Origin: Adineta steineri
Taxonomy: Eukaryota; Rotifera; Eurotatoria; Adinetida; Adinetidae
Reading direction: 5' to 3'
Length of the DNA stretch: 64,000 nt
NCBI GenBank assembly: GCA_905250115.1
Contig: CAJNOI010000249.1
Location: 32,260 to 96,259 of the forward strand
The notes under the pieces are model-generated. The model searched no databases, was not told where the DNA came from, and was given only the letters and a program-made list of their open reading frames with translations. This document shows, one piece after another, positions 24,672-36,921 of the stretch (the stretch's first letter is position 1; every line of letters starts with the position of its first letter). The position numbers were made by a program, and so were the translations under genes.

Positions 24672-25670
24672 ATGTCATCGTCATCGGATGCAAACATCAT
24701 CACCTTGTTGAATAATACTACCAATCAACTCAATCGTTATTTGGCAATTTCTATTTTTCTTTTCGGAATTATTGGTAATGCTCTAAATACACTTGTTCTT
24801 TCACAACGGGCTCTCCGGTTAAATCCTTGCTCATGGCTATTTCTTGTCTCATCAATGGCTTATTCTATAAGTATTGTTTCTGGTCTTGTTCCTCGATTTT
24901 TATCTTCTTGGAATGCTGATCTGACAAATACAAATCCGCTTCTTTGCAAACTTCGTATTTTTATCTTTTTCAATTCACTAACTATTGCTTTTTGGCTTAT
25001 TATGTTGGCTACTATCGATCGATGGCTTTCGTCAAGTATCAATGCTAATCATCGACAAAAAAGTACGTTGAAGAATGCACAACATGGTATGATTTGCATT
25101 ATGATTGTTTCAACTATGATTCAGATACAACAGCTCGTTTGTTTTGAAGCCAATCTTACCAATGCACCAATTAAATGTTATACAAAAACAGTAGCATGCA
25201 GCATCTTATCGGACATGACCTTTGCTTTGATTACTGTTTTGATTCCATTGTTAGTTATGTTTATACTTGGTCTGATGATTATCTCGAATGTACGTCAAAC
25301 ACAAGCTCGTCTGCGACCAATGAATATGCCGATTGATAGTAATGACGGTCAGCATACAACAACAGTCGTCTTTGGACGTCAAAAGAAAACAGATCGACAA
25401 TTGTTAAAGATGCTTTTCGTCCAAATTCTTGTCATTCTTGCATTAACTTTTCCACTTGCTTTATCGAAATTGTATACAACATTCACAAGAAACACATACA
25501 AATCACCATTACGAAATACTATTGAAAACTTTATCTTTAATCTACTTCTTAATCTTGTGAACGCCGCTTCTGGAATGCCATTCTATATTTATACGCTGAC
25601 TGGAGGAAGTATATTTCGAAAAGCTTTATTCGATCTTGTTAAATCATTACGTGAGAAGATGAGATGGTGA
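24672..25670 (+). CDS. Rhodopsin-like G-protein-coupled receptor 1
   Basis: A single exon of 332 aa with seven hydrophobic segments. Helix 1 has GIIGNALNTLV, the usual GN motif. Cys is present at the top of helix 3 (LLCKLR), and the helix 3 end is ATIDRW, a variant of DRY. A long third loop with RQKKTDRQ precedes helix 6 (ILVILALTFPLA), and helix 7 has MPFYIYTLTGG in place of NPxxY. N-terminal Asn-Thr sites suggest glycosylation. It fits the large peptide-receptor-like class A families of rotifers; the ligand cannot be inferred. Strong upstream ATG context is not evident, but the first Met is followed directly by a short polar N-terminus and helix 1. Confidence 0.85.
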   Translation: MSSSSDANIITLLNNTTNQLNRYLAISIFLFGIIGNALNTLVLSQRALRLNPCSWLFLVSSMAYSISIVSGLVPRFLSSWNADLTNTNPLLCKLRIFIFFNSLTIAFWLIMLATIDRWLSSSINANHRQKSTLKNAQHGMICIMIVSTMIQIQQLVCFEANLTNAPIKCYTKTVACSILSDMTFALITVLIPLLVMFILGLMIISNVRQTQARLRPMNMPIDSNDGQHTTTVVFGRQKKTDRQLLKMLFVQILVILALTFPLALSKLYTTFTRNTYKSPLRNTIENFIFNLLLNLVNAASGMPFYIYTLTGGSIFRKALFDLVKSLREKMRW

Positions 25671-25784
25671 CACAGTTGCTTTCTTTAATTGAAATAAAAA
25701 TAACTTTGACTCATCACAAAGATGCTATGTTTTGTCAATAATCTACTAACATAGTATCACGATTCATAGTCTAATAGATAAACC

Positions 25785-25838
25785 ATCGTGAGGGTGTGGG
25801 TGTGCGTTATCTTCTTAAGAGATCACATCCATACCCAT
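25785..25838. repeat. Telomere-like hairpin, 25.8 kb
   Basis: CATCGTGAGGGTGTGGGTGTG and GATCACATCCATACCCATC. A diverged duplicate of this copy lies near 30199-30253, at the edge of the receptor duplication. Confidence 0.7.
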
Positions 25839-26175
25839 CAAACATTGTCGAAAGTGTTCTTGAATATATATGAATACTGGTGAACGAGACACTGATGTGG
25901 CTCAATAATTATGTTGATACAGATTAGAAGTGTACAAAACTAGTAAGACAAAGATGTTTATATTGATAAAACTACAGAAACAGTATAAATCAATTTAGAA
26001 AGTTAAAAAAAGTTGAAGCATCATTAATGAAAATGTGAAATAATATTCTTTTTATTTTCTATGATACTGAATTTCTTTAGGGTAAATGAAATAAATATTA
26101 CATAGATATATGATTTATTATAAAGAGAAAAAATAGGAATATAAGAATTAATTAGTTTATTTATTTAATGAACAA

Positions 26176-27248
26176 TTACATATTTTCATCAGATTCCACT
26201 TGTGAATTGCATAGTTCAATATTGTTCTCAGGTTCAATTTGATTATTTATGGAATAACACCAGTATTTCCATTGATGCCAACATTTTTTTACTAGAACAA
26301 GTTTTACTTGACGACGAAAACGTGATGAGAATATTATGAAAATATAAAAGCTGATCTAAAATAAATCAAATTCTTCCGTATATAAATTAGAAAAGAAAAT
26401 CTATTTACAATGTAATTGATAATGTAGATAGAAGTAAAAATTGCTTGAATCAATCGACCAATTGCATATGCCATAGGCGTACTTCGTGATGTAGGAAAAT
26501 TAATGACATAGATACGATAAGTAATATACGGTAATAACAAACAAACGAAGGCTATTACACGCATAAGAACCATTGCTGTTATTTGTTTGTCTAGATTACG
26601 ACGAACAATTGGTAATTGTCGTCGAACTATATGACGAACATTACGATACGCTAAAATACTAAATGATGTAGCAATGGTAATAGGTAGAAGACCGGTTAAA
26701 ACTGGATAAAAGAAATATGTTGAATACTGGACTGCCACATAATTCGATATGATACATCCTAGTGTTGGTTGAATATCATAGGAAGAGCCAAGTGCACTGC
26801 TATGAATGATTGCAAAACAAATGAATATAAACGAAAGATGTCGACCTAGATTCAATGTGCACATTTGCCTTAAATTGTAACGATGATGTGTCGAAAAGAA
26901 CTGATCAACAGCAGAAAAACATATCATGTAATAAGTAGTGAGCGCACATATTTGTCCCACTATATATCTTAATTTACACCAAGCACTAGAACCTCCTATC
27001 GTAACATCTCCATATATTGATGTTGAAACAGTTAAACTAATATTGAAGATTTGATAAATGAAGTTGGAGATTGATTCAATAGTTATATAAAAGACACATC
27101 GATTAGTTCGAAAATGTTTCAATTGAGTAAAAACAAGAAGATTTAAAACATTACCAATAATTCCAAAACTAAATGTAATACAACCAGTATAGAGTGAATA
27201 TTGTGTAGCAAGCTGAAGAATTCCATTAGATATTGATGATGTTGACAT
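26176..27248 (-). CDS. Rhodopsin-like receptor 2a (tandem copy)
   Basis: Two exons (27248-26409 and 26355-26176, phase 0) give 339 aa; a 53-nt intron interrupts helix 7. Reading through the intron gives a truncated 304-aa frame, so the spliced model is preferred. It restores ISFYIF and a basic helix-8 region (SSRFRRQVKLVLVKK) with a polar tail. Helix 1 is TFSFGIIGNVLNLLVF, the helix 3 end is FSAVDQF instead of DRY, and an RQLPIVRRNLDKQ loop precedes helix 6. The ligand is unknown. It is a close tandem paralogue of the gene at 30654-31726. Confidence 0.83.
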
Positions 27249-28124
27249 GATACTTTATTTAAAATGAGATATAATTTATTATTTGTGTTTTTCTCCTTTT
27301 ACTGGAAGATCTAAAATTTAATATAAAAAAAAAATTAATCTGTTCTTGCCGTTCATAGAAGATCATAACAGAAATTACTGTCACAATTGATAATAAAAAT
27401 CTTTAATTACTAGTATGACAATGTTTTCTTCTTTAAAACAAAATATGTTATATCTGTTGAATAATATATTAATTTTGAATATAAAATATAAGATTTAAAT
27501 TTAATGAAAGAATACTTGAATTTCTCATTAGAACTATTCGTAACTTGTATAAAAGAAAGAAGAGTGGTGTTTTTTGTCTGAACAACCTACGTAAATAATA
27601 AAAAGAGGATGCATGTTTATCTTTCAGGTCAAACAAATATCTCATTGAAATATTTAATTAACTCTTTGAAGACGAGTAACACTTTTATACGTCGTCGTTT
27701 CTGAATTTGTTGAAATCACAAGACGGGAACTATCTATTTATTATTCTGTTTCATATTGCTATAAACTTCCAGAATGTATTATATACATATTTGTAATACA
27801 TCTCAAACAGGAAATGAAGTTAATTAAAAATTAATAGTCAATTATTTCTAAGGACTTCTTTTTTCTAATTATTTGTCAACAAAAAAACAAGCTCGTCGCC
27901 AAAGTATTAAATAATAATGCACTTATTGAACACGTGACACGTGTTCTAATTCATCTGCGGAATATATTGTCAGTAGTCTTTTAGGATATTAAATTTCATT
28001 TTGTCCTTAATAGTGTTGCCACCGTCTGCCCTTCGAAAAGCAGAAAGTACTTTTAAATATCAAACTATGGTTTAAGCCTTGTCATAATAAAATAATAAGA
28101 AGGTTTAGCATTATATTTTATATT
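27249..28124. other. Gene-free flank duplicated with the receptor
   Basis: Much of 27.25-28.0 kb resembles 31.73-32.25 kb. The sequence AGTGTTGCCACCGTCTGCC near 28012 resembles the end of a hAT-type element. Confidence 0.45.
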
Positions 28125-28343
28125 CTAGTGCACAAAATTAAATATAGATAAATATATTTTCTCAACATTTTTTCTAAACGTATATTTTTCATCTGACCTA
28201 ATGGCTTTCAATATATCTTGGTTCGATAGTATATATTTGTACATATCAGCATATTTCAAAGTAGAATTCAAACGTATTTTTAATTCAGCTGATACTAATC
28301 CTGTTGTCATATAGTTCCGCTTGTCATTTACTAAATATTGCAT
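28125..28343 (-). pseudogene. Possible transposase remnant
   Basis: A 72-aa frame (MQYLVNDKRNYMTTGLVSAE... with LKIRLNSTLKYADMYKYIL and SDEKYTFRKN). It is reminiscent of the C-terminal part of hAT-type transposases, though no catalytic residue can be shown. An AGTGTTGCCAC end-like sequence lies about 110 bp downstream of it. It could also be a chance open frame. Confidence 0.3.
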
Positions 28344-28542
28344 TTATGACGATATAGATTCAACATAAGCATTACTGCAAAATAATGAAAATAAAAAACA
28401 TAAGAGTTTTTTAAAATTTGGTGATAAAGTAAGAGAAAGTAATAACTATCAGACTTTGTGTTAAATGATTATTTTGACAAAATGATCGGTTGAAATATTG
28501 AGAGTTTTATTGAAAATATGAAAGACAAAAAAATCGAAAAAG

Positions 28543-28618
28543 CATCTTGAGGGTGTGGGTGTGAGTATGGAGACGGTATTCACCTAGCACCCACTCACAC
28601 CCTCATCCGTCCTCAAGA
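28543..28618. repeat. Telomere-like hairpin, 28.5 kb
   Basis: CATCTTGAGGGTGTGGGTGTG and CACCCACTCACACCCTCATCC; it ends in a second CCTCAAG. Confidence 0.8.
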
Positions 28619-28854
28619 ATTAATTATGAATTGTTTTTATTCTGTTAAAAAACTTGAATTAAATCCCATTTTAATAAGTATCTAATTTGTTGTGTTAAAT
28701 ATTAATAAATAATATAATCTTATTCAATTACAATAGTTTTATTTATTAAAATACACTGGTTTTACGGGAAGGAATTATATGGTAAATAAAAAAAAAGTGA
28801 ATTTCAAAATAATTCAGTTTATATTAGAATCTACTTGGATAGTTAGATTAGGAA

Positions 28855-28950
28855 CTAGGGTGTGGGTGTGGGTGTCGGTGTTGAAAGGGTAAAGTACCCA
28901 CAGCTACCCACATTCGCCCACACTCACAATCTCACCCACACCCACACCCT
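28855..28950. repeat. Long telomere-like hairpin, 28.9 kb
   Basis: TAGGGTGTGGGTGTGGGTGT on the left; the right side has a run of five or more CCCACA/CCCACAC-type units. Confidence 0.85.
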
Positions 28951-29084
28951 TTTCTTTTCTTTCACTCCTTGTATATAAAGGTAAATCCTCTATTCGACTT
29001 ACTTAGGACACTATGAATTTTAGTTAAATTACAGCATCATCTATGTTTTAGATACGCTTCATTCGAAATTCTCTTATTTAAATG

Positions 29085-29250
29085 TAAAGGACATTTTTCA
29101 AATCCGGACAAATTTTTAGAAGACATTTTTTTCAAGGACGTTTAGTTCGAGGACGTTTTCTAAAGGACAAAATTTAAAGAACATTTTTTGCGAGGACCAA
29201 AACTGGACGACATTTCGTCCAGGACATTTTCTAAAGGACATTCCTGACAT
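29085..29250. repeat. Degenerate AGGAC-type tandem repeat
   Basis: About seven loosely conserved units around GGACATTTTTTCAAGGACG, spaced roughly 20-25 nt apart. Confidence 0.5.
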
Positions 29251-30653
29251 GATTCGCATTTTCATACATAAATATCTTCTCCATCTTTATTGATAAAAGA
29301 AGAATTAAACATAATTATAATATATATATATTTTTATAAGAAACTAAATATAAACGATTATTTTAAAATCTACTTTTATTATTCAATTGAAGATACTCTA
29401 ATAAAAATATTCTATAAAAAAAAACTAAATAATAAATTTATTATTCGTTAATTATTTTAACAAATAAAACTTCTTCTTTTTTTTAATCTCAAATTCGAAG
29501 GTTTTTTTTTATATAATAAATCTAATATATTTCAATATGAATGTTTCTTTTATCTATTTTAATCTTATCAAATTTATTAGTTTTCTACTAATATTATAAT
29601 TGCTTTTAATAAATTATTTCACTTTCTATAATTACAGAAAGTAATAATAAGAATTCAATTATCTTATTTCAGCATTTATTCTATTCGGAACTATTTTATT
29701 GTATATTGAGTAGTTTTCATTATGAAGTCTTATTATTTTATTTTGATATATTAATAAAATAATATTAGAGATTGATCATACATCTATACAAAAAAATATT
29801 CTTTTATTCATACAAATGTTTTACTTTTTTTGTTTAAAAGATTAATAATCAGATATTTATAATAGATCATCTTTATTGAAATATTAAAAATTAATCAATG
29901 AAAATTCAGTTTTCGTATCAATTATTTATCTTTGATAAATAAACAAAATTAATTGATTTGATCATCAAATAAAATTTATATCATATGAAAAACAATAAGA
30001 TTAATATTAAATATATTCATATTATTACATTCTCATTAAGATACGAACAATTAAAATCTTTATATAACTTCTGTATCTTTTGAATTATTTCATTTTACTT
30101 TAGTATTCAATGAAAAGAAATAGTAATAAAATTCGTTTTTTATTAATACTTTCAATCGCGAATGCTTTCTCATAGATGACATACAGAATAGAGTATAAAG
30201 GTGAGTGTAGTTGTGACTGTCAATAAGTATTATTTTCTTCAGAGACCACATGCGTACCCATCAAACATTGTCGAAAGTGTTCTTGAATATATATGAATAT
30301 ACAACAACACTTGAATATCACCAAAACAATTCATAGCAACTAGAAAAGATTCGAGATAATATTTCATAGATGAATACTGTTGAACGAGACACTTGTGCGC
30401 CGCTCAATAATTATATTGAAACAGATTAGAACAGTACAAAATTAATGAAACTTCAGAAAAAGTATAAATCAATTAAGAAAATAAAAAGTTGAGGCTTCAT
30501 TAATGAGAATGTGAGATAATATTCTTTTTATTTTCTCTATGATCCTCACTTTCTTCAGGGTAAATGAGATGAATATTACATTTATATGCGATTTATTAGA
30601 AAGAGACAAAATAGAAATAGAGGAATTAATTAGTTTATTTATTTAATGAACAG
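29251..30653. other. Gene-free, very AT-rich spacer
   Basis: TTATT/AATAA-rich sequence. No exon is seen. From about 30.2 kb it is the duplicated 3' flank of the receptor. Confidence 0.5.
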
Positions 30654-31726
30654 TTAAAGTTTTTCTTCAGATTCCATTTGTGAATTGGGTCTTTCAATAT
30701 TGTTGTCAGATTCAATTCGATTATTTATGTAACAACACCAATATTTCCACCGTTGCCAATATTTTCTTACTAGAACAAGTTTTACTTGACGACGAAAACG
30801 TGATGAGAATATTATGAAAATATAAAAGCTGATCTAAAATAAATCCAAATATTACAAATATGAATTAGAAAAGAGAATAATTTTACCATATAATTGATAA
30901 TGTTGATAGAAATAAAAATTGCCTGAGTTAATCGACTAATTGCATATGCCATAGGCATACTTTGTGATGTAGGAAAATTAATGGTATAGATACGATAAGC
31001 ATTAAAAGATAGTGTCAAACAAACGAAGGCTATCACACGCATAAGAACCATTGCTGTTATTTGTTTGTCTAGTTTACGACGAACAATTGGTAATTGTCGT
31101 CGAACTATATGACGAACATTATGATAAGCTAAGATACTAAATGATGAAGCAACCACAATAGGTAGGAGACCGATTAAAATTGGAAAAAAGAAATATGTTG
31201 AATACTGAACCGCTACATAATTCGATAGAACACATCCCAATGTTGGTTGAATATTGTAAGAAGAGCCAAGTGCAATGCTATGAATGATCGCAAAACAAAT
31301 GAATATAAACGCAAAATATCGACCTAGTTTCAATGTGCACATTTGTCTTACATTGAAACGATGATTCGTTGAAAAGAACTGATCAACAGCAGAAAAACAT
31401 ACCATGGAATAAGTAGTGAGTGCACATATTTGTAACAATATATATCTTAATTTACACCACATTGAAGAACGTCCTGTTGCATCGTCTCCATATATAGATG
31501 TTAAAATAGTCAGAGTAATAGATAAAAACTGATAAACTAAGTTGGAGATTGATTCAATAGTTATATAAAAGACACATCGATTAGTTCGAAATTGTTTCAG
31601 TTGAGTAAAAACAAGAAGATTCAACACATTACCAATAATTCCAAAACTAAATGTAATATAACCAGTATAGAGTGAATATTGTGTAGCAAATTGAAGAATT
31701 CCATCAGATATTGATGATGTTGACAT
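30654..31726 (-). CDS. Rhodopsin-like receptor 2b (tandem copy)
   Basis: Two exons (31726-30887 and 30833-30654) give 339 aa, the same structure and intron position as the 26-kb copy. Helices and termini are conserved (start MSTSSIS, tail ISFYIFIIFSSRFRRQ). Differences cluster in loops and helices 2-3 (VYQFLSITLTILTSIYGDD) and in the far C-terminus. Like its sister it has FSAVDQF in place of DRY. Open frames in both copies argue that both are used. The ligand is unknown. Confidence 0.83.
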
Positions 31727-33945
31727 GATACTTTATTTAAAATGAGATATAATTTATTATTTGTGTTTTTCTCCTTTTACTGGAAGATCTAAAATTTAAT
31801 ATAAAGAAAAGTAAGAATCTTTTTTTGTCATTTCTGATTTATAAAGCATCTTAACAGAAATTACTGTCACGATTGATAATGAGGATCTTTAATTACTAGT
31901 ATGACAATGTTTCTTTTTTGATACAAAATATATTGTATGACATATTAATTTTGAATATAGAATATAAAATATAAATTTAAATTTAATAAAAGAATACTTG
32001 AATTTCTCATTAAAGCCATTCGTAACTTGGATAAAAGAAAGAAGAATGGTATTTTTTGTCTGAACAACCTACGCAAATAATAAAAAGAGAATGCATGTTA
32101 ATCTTTCATATCAAAAAAACATGTCATTAAAATATTTAGTTAAACAATGATGCACTTATTGAGCACATATTCTAATTCATCTACGCAATACGTTGTCAGT
32201 AGTCTTTCAAGATATTAAATTTCATTTTATCCTCAATAAAGATTATCATCTTGAGGGTGGGTATGGATGGGTGTAGCTATGGGTATGGAGACCCTAATCA
32301 CCTAGCACTCACATCCACACACACCCTTCTATAAATATTTGTTTGTTCGTGTATCAAAGTGAAAATATCATTAGTGAAGAGCTCTCTAACGTTCGAATAG
32401 AAGATGATGGAAATTGTTTTGCGGGAAGAAGGTAGAAATATAGTATTACATAATGAGAAACTGATAAAGGTAGTGAAATTGAACTCTCGTCACCTAAATC
32501 ATATTCGGAGACACCTCCGTCACTGCACTTTCTTTAAATTCATTTATCATCGTCATCGTTATATTTATTTTGGAGAAAAGTTTCTAGTAATATTCATCAA
32601 TTCAAAGATTCATGACGCACTGTATTCTTTTAAACTAAAAATTGCCAATTTTCTAAGATAGATTCATCTTATATTTTTTTGTGAAATGGTCTACAGCATT
32701 AGTTGTTGAATTTCAATATAGACACACATAAGAGATAAATGACATACTCTTTATCTCATACTCATAGTCATTCATTCTATCAAAGTATATTATTTCTCTT
32801 TCATGGATAGTAATAAAAGAAATTTGTATCGATTTTGTATGAACTATTCTCTATTTATGATAGTACTCAATCATCCGTTTGTGTATAATTATTCATTTCC
32901 ATAGGTAACTCATCTTGACAATATGAATAAGAATATCGCGTTGTTCATATTAATTGTTATTGAAGATAAAGAAGGTATAAGAAAACAATAATAAAGTTTT
33001 GTTTGTCATTTAAATTAATAGAAATATTTCTTATATGCTTTTGAAAAGAAAATTATCTTTAAAATATCAATTTCATTTACACATATCATTGGGTATGTCC
33101 AGATAAAATAGTATCGAAAAATTCACCACCAGTATAATATTCAATGCATATATTAATAAAAAAAATTTGTCCTGAACAAAATGATGCCATATGTGAGTTT
33201 TCATCTTTAATATTTTTACAAGGAAATGCAAAGTATTATGAGAGAAAAAAAAATTCTATTCGGATAAAGTAGTTTCTCATACTTATTTCATATCGAATTT
33301 ATATGAGAGAAATTAATATTTATTTTCATGCTGATTAATTTTACATTGTTTTCTCAATGAGAAAGAAAAAGATTCTCCTCAGAACTTTTTTTTAGTATAT
33401 TACTGAAATAAATGTCAAATTGAATTAATCAATAAAATAATACCGATGAATAATTGATCTTTCAATATAACTATACAAGAATAACATCAACATGTTAGAA
33501 ATAATTAATGTATAATTGTTGCTCTATTATATTATTTTAAGATGTTAAAAATGAACTTTTTTTTCTTATTCATGTTTCTCTCTCTGTTTTGTATGGGGGA
33601 AGTAACCGGATTTCTGTGATACTTCAAATATAGTTCGAAAAACACGATATAGAGGAAGTACTATAGGGTTGTCTCAAACAAGGTCCTGAATGACAAATGT
33701 ACCAAGCAGAAGCAAAATGTGCAAAACATTTGAAATACACGCTGGTTTACACGTTGCTGGCGAAAACAAAATTAACACTTTGTTTTTAAGCCATAAATTG
33801 ATTTCTTTTCTATTTAAATTTAAATGGATATTGATACTAAGAATTAAATTCAGTTTATACACTCTACTTTCAAAAATGTAGTGTCCAAAAACGTTTTGCT
33901 TTTGAATTCTATTCGGAACCTTGATTATATATATAGTTTAATCAT
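31727..33945. other. Gene-free spacer
   Basis: The first part is the duplicated upstream flank of the receptor. The rest is AT-rich; an 85-aa open frame at 32404-32661 has no supporting feature. Confidence 0.5.
32247..32328. repeat. Telomere-like hairpin, 32.3 kb
   Basis: CATCTTGAGGGTGGGTATGGA and CACTCACATCCACACACACCC. The ATGGAGAC and CACCTAGCAC core is shared with the 28.5-kb copy. Confidence 0.75.
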
Positions 33946-34875
33946 TTAAGGCCTTGCTCGTGTAATTATAGTTCCTAATTCGTTTATAATCTGTTTTGCA
34001 GTCGCTTTAATTGGATCTGTAGTTTTAAAAAGAGCAATGATCACCGCTGTTGTTGATACATCAATAGAAATATAAGCAAGACGAAAATGATGTTTTGGTA
34101 TAACTGTAAAAAATGACATTAAAATAAATATTGCATATGGTAAACCAAGAATAACAAGAATCGTTGAAATAATAACAATATTTCGAACCATTTTTAATTC
34201 TCGTTCAGCACGAGATTTAATATTTGCAGGTGTAACACGTTTATTCATTGCATGAACATATCGAACTAATTTCATATAAATTATATTTAAAATCATATTT
34301 GGAATTATATAAATAATCAATGCTATATAAATAATAGGAAATGATAATTGAATAGGTGATTGACATATTTGATTTTCAATATTATATGTTATAAAATTAG
34401 TAAATAAAAATGGTAAAAATGATACTAATCCAAATATCCATGTTATAATAATTAAACAAAAATTTAATCGACGTGATTGCCAAGAAATACGACTTGGATA
34501 TACAACAGTAATATATCGATACATTGCTTGAAGATTATAAGAATGATTTTGTATAACAGTCATACTATAATTAATATAAGCTCGAAAAATACAAAGTGAA
34601 TCTTGATATTGAATTTGTTTTAGATCATTATTGAGTGTAAATGCAACTAAACTTAATGCAGTACATACACAAATAAATTCACTTAAACATGTATTAGCAA
34701 CTAACATCATTGGTACTGTTCGAGGTGTTCGTTTAGAAGCAATAAGACCCAAAATAATCAAAGAAATAATTATTGTTATGATGGTACATGTCATTCTTAG
34801 AATATTCATTGGAATATGCCATGGTTCAAGATCTGTTATATTTGAAGTATTATTATAGCCAAATGTTGCCATCAA
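33946..34875 (-). CDS. Rhodopsin-like receptor 3
   Basis: A single exon of 309 aa with seven hydrophobic helices and a short N-terminus carrying N-glycosylation sites (NNTSNIT). Helix 3 ends in AMYRYITVVYP, a YRY variant of DRY followed by the expected ITVxYP pattern. Helix 6 has LGLPYAIF in place of CWxP, and helix 7 ends ALFKTTDPI. The loop before helix 6 is basic (KSRAERELKM). It belongs to a receptor subgroup different from the pair at 26 and 31 kb. The start is a double Met; either could be used. Confidence 0.83.
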   Translation of the reverse strand: MMATFGYNNTSNITDLEPWHIPMNILRMTCTIITIIISLIILGLIASKRTPRTVPMMLVANTCLSEFICVCTALSLVAFTLNNDLKQIQYQDSLCIFRAYINYSMTVIQNHSYNLQAMYRYITVVYPSRISWQSRRLNFCLIIITWIFGLVSFLPFLFTNFITYNIENQICQSPIQLSFPIIYIALIIYIIPNMILNIIYMKLVRYVHAMNKRVTPANIKSRAERELKMVRNIVIISTILVILGLPYAIFILMSFFTVIPKHHFRLAYISIDVSTTAVIIALFKTTDPIKATAKQIINELGTIITRARP

Positions 34876-36500
34876 TTCGAAGACTTATTTGAAAGTGGCG
34901 TATACAATACCTATGATTTATTTTTTTCTTATTTTATAAAAAAATATAGAGAAGAGATAAGAGAAAAACAAATGACAAATGCAATAAAGAAATATTCATT
35001 TCTTTTCATGCTCGAATTATGAATATTTTCATGGATCGTCTGGTAAAATGAGTTTTTAAATAGAAAATGAAACACAAAAGAGTGAAGCATGAATGGGCTT
35101 GCAACGTAATAAAATCAGAGTCTATCAAAATTTTCTATCTCATCCGAAACAGTTCGAAATAGAAGTTAATGTAAAGAAAAAAGATAAGTACTTCATTAAA
35201 GTAAGTATCTCTTAAGTAGTTTCTTTTTTGCATAGTTTTCTGCACTAAAAAAATGTGATATACGCCCTAATGAAAACTTCTATTCTGTCTCTCTCTCTCT
35301 CTCTGTCTGTGAATACTGTCACAATTTCGAACTATCATTGACTACAATTTTTATACTATAATTAGTATGAGTTATTAATAATAACAGGATTTTGTTGATA
35401 TATAAAAATAAATAAAAGAGAATATTAATTTTTAACAAAGATCGACTCTATAAGATAAAAAGTTTTCAAAAATATCACAAACGTTAAATTATCATATTTA
35501 GTGACTCCGACAAATTCTGAACAGAAAATAATTATGGTTTATCATTCCTGTCAAATGCTTTTGTCATGATCGTCAGACAAGATTCAAAAAAGAACAAAAC
35601 CAGATTAGCACAAGATCAGAATTTTTTATATTGGTAAAGAATCAAGGCAGTATCATGTTTATTCTTTTTTTAGTGTTTATGTTTCAAATATTGCACTTGA
35701 TTATGAAATATAATCTATTTTAAACTGAATCAAGACTGATATAACCTGGAGATTATGTTTTTTAGTAAATGCTTGATGTAATTCATTGAATATGAATAGA
35801 TATAATCTTCTGACATATCATATTAATTCTAAGCTGAAGAATAAAGATATTTTCTATTTATGTTAACATTATATGATATCTCAAACTGAAATTGAGTTAC
35901 AAATCGATCATTACTTTTTTAAATGAGTTATCCGCCTTTTATGAAAAAAAAGAATCTTTCAACTTTGTATACAACACTTTAAATCCATATTAGAAATACG
36001 ATTCAATCTCATTATCAAACATTCACTCAATACTTAAAGTGAAAACATAAATTTTTCTCTCTCTCCAATATTTAATTATCGCATCATATAGCATATGTAA
36101 TTTTAGTTGACATTCTTAAGAAATAGAAAAAATAGAAAAGAGATCATCTCAAATAGAAGCACGCTTACTTGAGCACAAAAAAAGTGACATGTTTTTATTT
36201 TCGCATTCTTCTATTCTATAATGGAAATATTTCTAATTGAATATTATTCAATATTTATCTGTTGACTATGAACATACATAAGTATACTCTTATAGCATAT
36301 TATATGTTACTAATGAAGAATTCAATGCAAATAATAAATTGCTCTCGAAGTTTCACTTTATGTATACGATAGCTCTTAGTAAATTATGAAAAACCCTACA
36401 ACGATAAGTTTTTTGTTTATAATTATGGGTGTTTTAGTTTAAGATACAGTATTATACCGATAAATCTAATGTCTGTATCTGAACTAAAACCTTATGCACA
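34876..36500. other. Gene-free spacer
   Basis: AT-rich with a CT tract near 35287-35303; nothing else is supported. Confidence 0.5.
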
Positions 36501-36553
36501 TAGGGTGTGAGTGTAGGTATGCATGTAAGAAAATAAAGAAACATCCACACCCA
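36501..36553. repeat. Telomere-like hairpin, left part, interrupted by a foldback element
   Basis: TAGGGTGTGAGTGTAGGTATG and ACATCCACACCCAC. A further CATACCCACATCCACCCTCAA lies on the far side of the foldback element, at about 36923-36943. Confidence 0.7.
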
Positions 36554-36921
36554 CCCAGTGAAAAATTGTCAAATTATACCTGATTATGTATAATTATAAT
36601 CGAATTTTTGTGCAACAAAATCAGGATTATAGTCGATTGAAATCTTTCAAATCAACAATAATTCGATTTTTAATCAAAAACTAATCTTCTAAATCAAATA
36701 TAATTTTGACTAAAATCATGTAGTTCCGATTAAAAATAAAGTAAATCAAATTTGTATGATTTTAATCAAAATTATATTTGATTTAGAAGATTAGTTTTTG
36801 ATTAAAAATCGAATTATTGTTGATTTGAAAGATTTCAATCGATTATAATCCTGATTTTGTTGCACAAAAATTCGATTATAATTATACATAATCAGATATA
36901 ATTTGACAATTTTTCACTGGG
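36554..36921. mobile_element. 368-bp foldback / MITE-like element with about 167-bp arms
   Basis: The left arm 36554-36720 begins CCCAGTGAAAAATTGTCAAA. The right arm 36754-36921 is its near-perfect reverse complement, ending TTTGACAATTTTTCACTGGG. The loop is about 33 bp. There is no coding capacity. It sits inside a CCCACA-rich hairpin, between ATCCACACCCA and GCATACCCACATC. The family is not recognised. Confidence 0.9.

Noticed and set aside
24672..25670. Reading the receptor genes as bacterial multispan transporters
   Set aside because: Seven helices, the GN motif in helix 1, the extracellular Cys and DRY-like ends of helix 3 fit class A receptors.
32404..32661. 85-aa frame rich in His/Arg
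   Set aside because: No motif, no conserved neighbour, and it is not retained in the sister flank near 28 kb.
35287..35303. CT tract as a regulatory GAGA-type site
   Set aside because: Simple microsatellite far from any gene start; nothing else supports regulation.
36554..36921. Possible microRNA cluster or rho-independent terminator
   Set aside because: The long near-perfect arms and sharp CCCAGTG ends fit a foldback transposable element better, and the genome is eukaryotic.
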